Source of the DNA: a virus | Virus record (IMG/VR): IMGVR_UViG_3300021091_000419 | Span: 1 to 23,921 of that record | Direction: 5' to 3' (one strand) | DNA: 23,921 nt | Shown: positions 7,855-14,978 of the stretch, one piece after another | How positions within the stretch are numbered: position 1 is the stretch's first letter | Layout of the letters: the number at the start of each line of letters is the position of its first letter | Translations under genes and position numbers: made by a program | The notes under the pieces: generated by a model | What the model saw: only the letters and a program-made list of their open reading frames with translations | The model's database searches: none | What the model was told of the DNA's origin: nothing

Positions 7855-10800
7855 ATGCCATACAATTATTTATATTTCAATGAAAATTCAGTTAACAATG
7901 GCATTGTAAGTTGTTCATATTTTCCAACTGATTTACAATCACTTTACGAACAATCCTTTTTGTCATCAACTAACTTTTTCGGTCAATCTGAGTCCGATTT
8001 AGTTGAAATGACAGTTTATGACACTTCAAATAATAGAATAGCTTATGATACAATAGTTCCTAAAGTTACTTTTAACGTATTAGAAGGAAACTATTTTGAT
8101 GTAAATTATCAATTACAAAGTTATAGATTTTTAGATCCGTCTACTAACTTTACAAAATTTAATAATTTTTTATTATTAAATCCACAGAATGATTTATCAA
8201 AACTGACAGTCAGTCCTGGCCAATACTATGTACTTTACAATCCTGTCAGAAACGTTGCGGGTAATTCTAAGTACAAGATGTTTATAAAAGAGATTTCTCC
8301 TTCAAGAAAAGAGTTAAGATTATCAATAGCATTTAATTCTACTCTCAACGATGAGAGTTTGTTTGAAGCTACAAAGATTTCTACTTTTGCAAATAAAAAA
8401 CTGATTACGTCTCACTTTATTGACAATTTAACTTTTGCATTAGATAATAACAGTATAAACAATAGTTTCGATAATTCTGCACAATTTCAAAATGTAGTTC
8501 AATATGCCTATCTCTTAGGATTAAAATCTGTACCAGAACTTGTTAAATTTATTAGTGATACATATTATGGATTCAATAGAGTAGTTACACTTGGCGAAGG
8601 TGTGAAAGAACTGAGAAAATTTGATGGTATAAAGCAACAGATCAAAAATTTTTGTTATCAATATTCAAATACTGAGTTTGCGAGCGACGAACTATTAGAA
8701 GTATTTAGATTAATTACAGCTAAAATTTCTCAAGAAAGAATTATTCAATATACTAGTATCAATAATGTAGATTTAGAAAGATTAACTGCATTTTTTATTG
8801 ATGTTATTTATAACAATTTATTACAAATAAATATCTCTTTTATTTTTACAAATTTTACAAATACGTACTACGGCTTATATAAAAATGCTTTAAATTTTGG
8901 AGATGGTAATTTAATTAAAATTTTAGATCATTCGTTTTATTTTAATAATCAAACAGGAAGAAATGAAATTCAAATTAAGTTAGATGAACCATTAAGCTTG
9001 GATTATAATTTAAAATCTTTTTGTTGGATATCTAATATTTCTCTTTCACCTTTATATTTTAAAGTCAATTTATTTACTAAACCGGTTTCTAAAAAAGTAT
9101 TTTTGAACGGAGTGAATTTTTCTGTAAATGTTAACAAAACGTCGGTTGAGACGGAAAAATTTACATCAAAAGAAAAAGAAACGTTGTTTGATGCAAAATC
9201 AAATTTGAAAATAAAGAATAACGATTTATTGATAGATTATAATAATTTTGAAAATTTTATAAATTATTCATCTGCTGAATTAAGAACAAAGATTGCTAAT
9301 TCAAAAATTAATAAATTTAATTCTTTAGAAGTTAAAAAATCATTAATCAAAACAAAGGCTAACGCTAGCGTTTTATCGGTTTCTGCTTCATATACAACAG
9401 ATTATGATTCGGTTGTAAATGAACAGATTTCGTTGTTAAATACGTTTGATGAATATGAATCACATTTGTTTTATAATCCTAATAATATAAACGACAGAAT
9501 TTTAAGCGGATCTGAGTATGACCGTGATAATTTAGATAGTTTAATAAATCAATTACCCGAATATATCCGTGATGATAGTGATTCAGAAGATTATATAAAA
9601 TTTACAGCAATGGTTGGTCATTTCTTTGATAATATTTTGGTATTTGTCAAAAAATTTCCTAAAAATTATCCAATAAATTACAACGATTTAAATGATTATC
9701 CTAAAAATTACATTGAAGAATTGTTAAATTCATTGAATTGGGATACAAACTTTAATACATTTGAAAACAGTTCTATTTCGAGATTATTATTTAATAATTC
9801 TCAGATCTCTAGTTCTTTATCTTCGTCATATTTCGACTATTGTAAATCAATTTTAAACAGAGTTACAAATAATTTGCCTTACATTTATAAAACAAAAGGC
9901 ACTCGTACTAGTTTAGAATTGATAAGAAATATATTTGGTATACCACCACAAATTATTAATATTGATGAATATGGTAGCGCAGACGTTCTTATAAATCGTA
10001 ATCAGTTTTACGATTTTAATGATATTAATTATCTAACAAAATATAACGGTCGAGGTGAATACATTAAATGTAGTTTTACGGGCAGTGATTTTAAATATGA
10101 TTTGATAAACTCTATAACAAGTAGTGTTTATAAGTTAACGCAATCTTATACACAAATATTTGATGGAATTTCATCAGTGGAATTGAGTTTTCGTTTGAAT
10201 TCAAATAAATACAGTTTTAACGATAAAATATTATTAGCTAGAAAAGTTAGAAATGGTAATTTTGATTGGGACATAAGCATAACAAAAACCCGTCAAAAAG
10301 ATTCTGGAATATTAAACTTTAATTTTTATCCGATTGAAATAGGTTATACCTCATCATTTAGTACCAATGAATTGCCAATGTTGAATGGCAATTTATTTAC
10401 TATGTTGTTGCAAAGAGATGTACCAAACGGTTTAAACTTAGATAATTTACCACAAGATGAAGTTGAAGTAAATAACACGTTGATAATTTCTTCATCATCA
10501 CCTTTAAGATACGTTCCATTTAACTATACTTTGGATGTTAAAAATTATGATGGTAGTAAATTACAGTTTAGTTCAAAGAACTCAAAAATAATCGATGCAA
10601 ATCAAAATCAATATTTTGGTAAAGGTGATTATTATTTTGGAAATTTTAGTTCTTCTAAACAAATTTATGGTAATATAGATAAAATAAAAATTTATAAGAA
10701 TTCAGTGTTGTCTGAAGAAGTTTTTAATGAACATTGTTACAATATTAATTCTATTTCCAACGGAGATACTAGTACTACGTATCCAAGTTTGTTATATTTA

Positions 10801-12447
10801 TGGAGTTTTGATACACCTATAAATTTATGGCCGGCTGGTATCGAATCTTTTACTGAATCTGACGTTGTTAACATACCATCTGAATATAAGAATGGATATT
10901 TTAGAATAATTAATAACTCCGATTTAAGTATTTCGCCAAATATCAATTCGTTAGTAAAACAAAAGAGTTCAACGCAACTAAATGTTAATTTCGAAGGCAA
11001 GTATGGTTATATGTACATACTTGAAACTTCGATTGACCAAATCAATTGGACTACTTTAAAAATTTATGATTTTACAGCGGAAGTTTATGTACCAAAAACA
11101 ATAAATATACCAAATCAAAATAGTTTTTATAACAACTATTTTACTGCTGTTAATTTTACAGCAAATGAAACTGTTACCAAAAATTGTGTTGAATTGGGAG
11201 TTGCAAATTTTCCATATCAATTTGAACAAGTTGATTTATTACAGTCCGTCAATATCAACAATTTTGGTCCAAATTATAAAAGTAATGTAAAAATAAATAA
11301 AATCGAGCAAGAAGCTATTTCTAATTTGGTACCATCGTCTTATTCTACGAAGAATAAAGACATTTTAGGTGACGATTCAAATCTAATTGGATTTTATTTT
11401 ACACCTTACAATTATTTGAATAATAAAATTGAACGTTTCTTGGGTAGTATAGGAATTATGGATGTAATCGGCAATCCAGCAAATTTAAACAAAACAAGTT
11501 ATCCACAATTACAAGCAAGACGCAATGAATTTGCGGAATTAGGAACCAAATACGTTTATCCACAAGAATTTATTACTACATTTAAATTTTATGTAGATTT
11601 GTCTGTTTTTGATTTTGTTCAACAATTAAAACCTAGTCGCGGTAAATTAATGACCGGTTTATTGTTATCTCCGTCTATTTTTGATAGACAAAAGGTAACT
11701 TACAAAAATATAGTATCATCAGCAGAAAGCACACAAGCAACAAGATATCAATTTAGTTTGGATAACAAGGTTAAATTTGATTCGAATAGATCAAGTACTA
11801 ATGACACATCCAGTCTAATGTCAATAGATACTAATATTGAAAATATAAAACAAGATACGTCTCAAAAAAATTTCACACAATTTTGTATACCTGACCGAAT
11901 CGACAACAGAGACTTCATATGGAGTTATAAAAACAAATATGTTGATTTTAATAATAACGTTTTTAATGTTTATAATGTAATGTCACAAAGTTTAAACGAT
12001 TATTATTTAAATTTAAATTCAAACGGTAACATAATTGCTTTTACAAATAGTTTCTATCGAATTAATTTGGTACAAACCGGTTCAGTTTCAAATAATGGAG
12101 GTTTTGGATATTATAATCAAAATTCTAGAAGACATTTGAGTAAACTTAATTTACCAGGTCGCCGTGACAAGTATATAGCTATACTTAGTAACCGAAATCT
12201 CGTTAAAAAATACAAATTTATAAAATATATAAAAGGAAAAAATGATTCTGGATCGACTGTAGATAAAGATGGTATTACCAACGGAGGTTTTCCTATTATT
12301 TCAATACCAGGGTTCTTGAAATTGTCTATATCCAGTAGCAGTTCTCCGATTTTTGGAACGGTGAGTGGCAGTACATTTCAACGATTACCTCTTACAGCTT
12401 CATCAAATACTAGTGGAAGTCTAGAAACTTATATAAACAATTTGTAA
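7855..12447 (+). CDS. Giant baseplate wedge-type protein: P2 gpI/T4 gp7-like motif plus LamG-like fold
   Basis: At 1530 residues this is the largest product in the window. Residues about 555-700 contain a helical region that ends in LPYIYKTKGTRTSLELIRNI followed by FGIP (about 674-697). This 'KGT..sLeLi...FGIP' signature is characteristic of phage tail protein I (P2 gpI), whose fold is shared with T4 gp7 in the wedge trifurcation. Residues about 765-965 then resemble a concanavalin/LamG beta-sandwich: FDGISSVELSFRLNSN opens it, and YGNIDKIKIYKNSVLSEEVF closes it with the usual 'iD.ikIY...lseeev..H' pattern. The N-terminal 550 residues and the C-terminal 560 residues are beta-rich and unrecognised. 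T4 gp7 has 1032 residues, so this protein is about half as long again. A gp7-equivalent with an inserted lectin-like module is my best reading; it is not proven. Confidence 0.85.
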   Translation: MPYNYLYFNENSVNNGIVSCSYFPTDLQSLYEQSFLSSTNFFGQSESDLVEMTVYDTSNNRIAYDTIVPKVTFNVLEGNYFDVNYQLQSYRFLDPSTNFTKFNNFLLLNPQNDLSKLTVSPGQYYVLYNPVRNVAGNSKYKMFIKEISPSRKELRLSIAFNSTLNDESLFEATKISTFANKKLITSHFIDNLTFALDNNSINNSFDNSAQFQNVVQYAYLLGLKSVPELVKFISDTYYGFNRVVTLGEGVKELRKFDGIKQQIKNFCYQYSNTEFASDELLEVFRLITAKISQERIIQYTSINNVDLERLTAFFIDVIYNNLLQINISFIFTNFTNTYYGLYKNALNFGDGNLIKILDHSFYFNNQTGRNEIQIKLDEPLSLDYNLKSFCWISNISLSPLYFKVNLFTKPVSKKVFLNGVNFSVNVNKTSVETEKFTSKEKETLFDAKSNLKIKNNDLLIDYNNFENFINYSSAELRTKIANSKINKFNSLEVKKSLIKTKANASVLSVSASYTTDYDSVVNEQISLLNTFDEYESHLFYNPNNINDRILSGSEYDRDNLDSLINQLPEYIRDDSDSEDYIKFTAMVGHFFDNILVFVKKFPKNYPINYNDLNDYPKNYIEELLNSLNWDTNFNTFENSSISRLLFNNSQISSSLSSSYFDYCKSILNRVTNNLPYIYKTKGTRTSLELIRNIFGIPPQIINIDEYGSADVLINRNQFYDFNDINYLTKYNGRGEYIKCSFTGSDFKYDLINSITSSVYKLTQSYTQIFDGISSVELSFRLNSNKYSFNDKILLARKVRNGNFDWDISITKTRQKDSGILNFNFYPIEIGYTSSFSTNELPMLNGNLFTMLLQRDVPNGLNLDNLPQDEVEVNNTLIISSSSPLRYVPFNYTLDVKNYDGSKLQFSSKNSKIIDANQNQYFGKGDYYFGNFSSSKQIYGNIDKIKIYKNSVLSEEVFNEHCYNINSISNGDTSTTYPSLLYLWSFDTPINLWPAGIESFTESDVVNIPSEYKNGYFRIINNSDLSISPNINSLVKQKSSTQLNVNFEGKYGYMYILETSIDQINWTTLKIYDFTAEVYVPKTINIPNQNSFYNNYFTAVNFTANETVTKNCVELGVANFPYQFEQVDLLQSVNINNFGPNYKSNVKINKIEQEAISNLVPSSYSTKNKDILGDDSNLIGFYFTPYNYLNNKIERFLGSIGIMDVIGNPANLNKTSYPQLQARRNEFAELGTKYVYPQEFITTFKFYVDLSVFDFVQQLKPSRGKLMTGLLLSPSIFDRQKVTYKNIVSSAESTQATRYQFSLDNKVKFDSNRSSTNDTSSLMSIDTNIENIKQDTSQKNFTQFCIPDRIDNRDFIWSYKNKYVDFNNNVFNVYNVMSQSLNDYYLNLNSNGNIIAFTNSFYRINLVQTGSVSNNGGFGYYNQNSRRHLSKLNLPGRRDKYIAILSNRNLVKKYKFIKYIKGKNDSGSTVDKDGITNGGFPIISIPGFLKLSISSSSSPIFGTVSGSTFQRLPLTASSNTSGSLETYINNL

Positions 12448-12477
12448 AAAATCATAATTTAATAATACTTATAGTAT

Positions 12478-13116
12478 ATGGCATACTTAGACAATAATGT
12501 TATCACAATAAACGCGGTATTAACACAAAAAGGTAGAGAGATTCTATCCAAAACTGGTGGTTTAAACATAACGTCATTTGCTCTAGCGGATGATGAAATT
12601 GATTATGCATTATATAATCCATCACATCCGCTTGGAAGTGCATATTATGATATAGCTTTGAGAAATACACCGATTACAGAACCTCTTACTAATGAATCTC
12701 AAATCATGAAGTATAAATTAGTTACTTTAAATCAAGGTGTAACTGCCGTACCAATTATAAGTGTTGCTCAGTCAATTATCAGCGTGGATAGAGATTTTAC
12801 AGGCGAAATCTTAATCAGTCCTAGTACAAATCCAACTTATAATGTAACTTTAGGATACACCGCCATACTTTCAAACAAAAACGTTGGTACGTTGATTGTA
12901 ACAGAAACCAATTCTATTAATTCAACTACATCAACAGTACCTGCTTTTTCCGGCGATTTAGCTTCAGATTCATCTCAAGCTGTAGTTGGTAACAAATTTA
13001 GATTCGTACCTAACGCAGCATTAGCAAAAACTACCACAACAAACATTACTATTATAGGTAATGAAAGCGGCGGAAGTACATCAATTACAGTAACAGTTAA
13101 TGTACCAACAAGTTAA
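12478..13116 (+). CDS. Phage structural protein with conserved N-terminal domain and beta-rich C-terminus
   Basis: This is a 212-residue protein. The N-terminal 80 residues (LTQKGREILSKTG, then FALADDEIDYALYNPSHPLG) match a pattern I recognise from uncharacterised tail or structural proteins of T4-like phages: a 'lT.kGRe.La...g....fAl.DDEidY.ly' opening. The remaining 130 residues are Thr/Ser/Val-rich with alternating hydrophobic residues, consistent with an immunoglobulin-like or other beta-sandwich domain, ending in ITVTVNVPTS. The start follows a 30-base AT-rich gap and has no Shine-Dalgarno sequence. It lies between the giant wedge-type protein and the appendage-type genes, so a connector or peripheral baseplate role is likely. 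No catalytic motif is seen. Confidence 0.82.
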   Translation: MAYLDNNVITINAVLTQKGREILSKTGGLNITSFALADDEIDYALYNPSHPLGSAYYDIALRNTPITEPLTNESQIMKYKLVTLNQGVTAVPIISVAQSIISVDRDFTGEILISPSTNPTYNVTLGYTAILSNKNVGTLIVTETNSINSTTSTVPAFSGDLASDSSQAVVGNKFRFVPNAALAKTTTTNITIIGNESGGSTSITVTVNVPTS

Positions 13117-13121
13117 TTTAT

Positions 13122-14225
13122 ATGATATTTACTCAATTTGATTCAACAGATATTGTATCAGGAAGAACTAACCAAGTATCTTCCGGACTTTTTACCACAG
13201 GTAGTATCGAAGTCGATCCATCATTGTTCAATACATCATCAATCCAAGCTAGAAAAGTGACGGGTTCTAGTGCTAGTGACATTAAAAATGGACAGTATTA
13301 TACTGATATATATTACGATAACGAGGTTTATTTTTCAATTGCATACGGTGATAACACAGCATCCGGTAGTTCAGCGTTTAATGCACCAGATTCAACTCCT
13401 GTTTTATATTCTGAAGAAACTAAGGCTATTTATGCACAGTATCGTAACACGTTGTTACAACCCGGTGATACGTTATTTAGTTTCATTACAGGTAGTTCAA
13501 CAACTTCAACAATCGATTCAGATGCAATTTTTATTATTAATTTCGCGGCTGATAAATTTAAGGATCAGGTAGATCCCGGTCAACTCCAATTAAATATTTC
13601 AGGCGCAAACGGACAATTCTCTTTGATTGACGATTCAAGCGTACTCTCCAAAAATTCATCTGTATATAATTTGATTTCAGGTTCTGTTATATCTGGAGTT
13701 TCAACACCATATAAGGTTAGTGGTACTGTAAATTACAGAGGATTTGGATTATTTTATCCACAAAATGGTGTAATAGTTTTAAATGCTCTAGCGATAGATA
13801 GAATCGTTGGATTAGGTGGTGTTATTATAAACCGTCATAATACACCAAACACAAACAACTATGCCGGCCAATACTTAAATAAATATCGTATGTGGTCTTG
13901 GAATCTGTTTGATGCAATAAAACGTTGTACTAAAACTTGGAAAGCAAGAAAGAGTGAATTTGTTCCATCATCGTGTTATTTCGTTAGGGCAAAAAACAGA
14001 GACTATAATTACACAAACAATCCAACATTTGTTTCGGACGGTTTAGATGGATTGGTAAAAGGTACAATTATATACCAAGATTTAATTAATAATCCAAAAA
14101 CTTATATTACTAGTGTTGGTTTATATAATGATAATAATGAATTATTAGCTATAGGCAAATTAAGTAGACCAACACAAAAGTCTTTTGATAACGAATTATT
14201 GATTAAAGTAAGAGTAGATTTCTAA
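13122..14225 (+). CDS. Baseplate/appendage structural protein with the shared C-terminal 'VGLY' module
   Basis: The product has 367 residues and begins five bases after the preceding stop. Residues 1-225 are Ser/Gly/Asp-rich and beta-like (for example FNAPDSTPVLYSEETKAIYA, which reads like a T4-like wedge or peripheral protein). The middle has a YRMWSWNLFDAIKRCTKTWK segment. Residues 328-367 form a compact end module, YITSVGLYNDNNELLAIGKL followed by SRPTQKS and a final VRVDF. The same module closes the 838-residue protein two genes downstream (residues 800-838). Shared termini in neighbouring virion proteins usually reflect a common attachment or trimerisation unit, but that is inference. 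I cannot equate it with T4 gp8, gp9 or gp10 from sequence alone. Confidence 0.83.
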   Translation: MIFTQFDSTDIVSGRTNQVSSGLFTTGSIEVDPSLFNTSSIQARKVTGSSASDIKNGQYYTDIYYDNEVYFSIAYGDNTASGSSAFNAPDSTPVLYSEETKAIYAQYRNTLLQPGDTLFSFITGSSTTSTIDSDAIFIINFAADKFKDQVDPGQLQLNISGANGQFSLIDDSSVLSKNSSVYNLISGSVISGVSTPYKVSGTVNYRGFGLFYPQNGVIVLNALAIDRIVGLGGVIINRHNTPNTNNYAGQYLNKYRMWSWNLFDAIKRCTKTWKARKSEFVPSSCYFVRAKNRDYNYTNNPTFVSDGLDGLVKGTIIYQDLINNPKTYITSVGLYNDNNELLAIGKLSRPTQKSFDNELLIKVRVDF

Positions 14226-14234
14226 AATCATTTT

Positions 14235-14279
14235 AATAGATCTATGAATAATTTATCCAATTCATTGGAATAATCTATT
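14235..14279. other. Nested inverted repeat in the 63-base gap before the 229-residue protein gene
   Basis: AATAGAT (14235-14241) pairs with ATCTATT (14273-14279). Inside it, TCCAAT (14256-14261) pairs with ATTGGA (14264-14269) around a two-base loop. Together they could form a bulged hairpin ending nine bases before the ATG at 14289. There is no T-run typical of an intrinsic terminator and no Shine-Dalgarno sequence. A TATTTATA (TATAAATA on the minus strand) lies at 14276-14283. Its function is unknown; it could be an RNA processing or translation-control structure, or chance. Confidence 0.35.
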
Positions 14280-14288
14280 TATATTAGA

Positions 14289-14978
14289 ATGGTAAAGTTT
14301 TTCAAAAAAGAAGATATTATTAATACTAGGTTTGCTATATCAAATGAGCAAAACTATAACAACATTTTAGCCGATCTTTTAATAGGAAATGATGAGGATA
14401 ATGCTATATTTCCACTTTTTATTCCTACATTTGAGTGTAATGACAATCAATCTGGCAGTTGTAATGCGAGTTTAAATTCTGAAGTTTTTTTGGAGATTGA
14501 TAATAACAAAGATGACGATTTAAAGTTTGAAATAGGGAAAAATTTGTTTACGACTAAAAGTTGTTTTTTTCCCGTTGATAGTCAATATTATGATACTACA
14601 ACCAACCCAACAAATAGTAACGGTACTTATCAAGGTTTAGTTTATAATACCATTGAAAAAATGTATTATAATAATTATAACAACTGTTATAATATATTTG
14701 GATCAAGCACGTTTGATATTTCAAAAACAAATAAAACTATTGCCAAAGAAATTTCTGTATTTACTTTAACTGTGAACCAAGCCGGCGATGAAATTCTACC
14801 GAAATCAGTAGTTATTAAGAATCAATCGGGTGATATTGTTACTGATATAGTTGACGATGGAAATGGAAACTTAATATTATCAGGTACTTTTTTTGTTGAA
14901 AATTACGAACTAACCAGTAGTTCAAATCTAATTGATAATTTAGGTTTGTATGGTGTTGGAAAGATAATTTTATCATGA
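14289..14978 (+). CDS. Phage structural protein of unknown function, coupled to the propeller gene
   Basis: This 229-residue protein has no recognised enzyme motif. The N-terminal half contains a cysteine pair in FECNDNQSGSC and two further cysteines (KSCFFP, NNCYN), more than its neighbours. The middle, VYNTIEKMYYNNYNNCYNIF followed by GSSTFD, and the later segment with EISVFTLTVN, KSVVIKNQSGDIVT and DDGNGNLILSG follow a pattern that I associate with repeated structural proteins of large tailed phages; this is recognition, not a database match. The C-terminus NLIDNLGLYGVGKIILS looks like a shortened form of the 'VGLY...LA.gKL' module of the flanking genes. Its TGA overlaps the next ATG (ATGA at 14975-14978), so translation of the two is probably coupled and the products may assemble together. 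Confidence 0.83.
   Translation: MVKFFKKEDIINTRFAISNEQNYNNILADLLIGNDEDNAIFPLFIPTFECNDNQSGSCNASLNSEVFLEIDNNKDDDLKFEIGKNLFTTKSCFFPVDSQYYDTTTNPTNSNGTYQGLVYNTIEKMYYNNYNNCYNIFGSSTFDISKTNKTIAKEISVFTLTVNQAGDEILPKSVVIKNQSGDIVTDIVDDGNGNLILSGTFFVENYELTSSSNLIDNLGLYGVGKIILS

Noticed and set aside
13270-13572. 100-codon frame inside the 367-residue structural gene
   Set aside because: Different frame of a supported gene with an Ile/Gln/Leu-biased composition typical of shadow frames.
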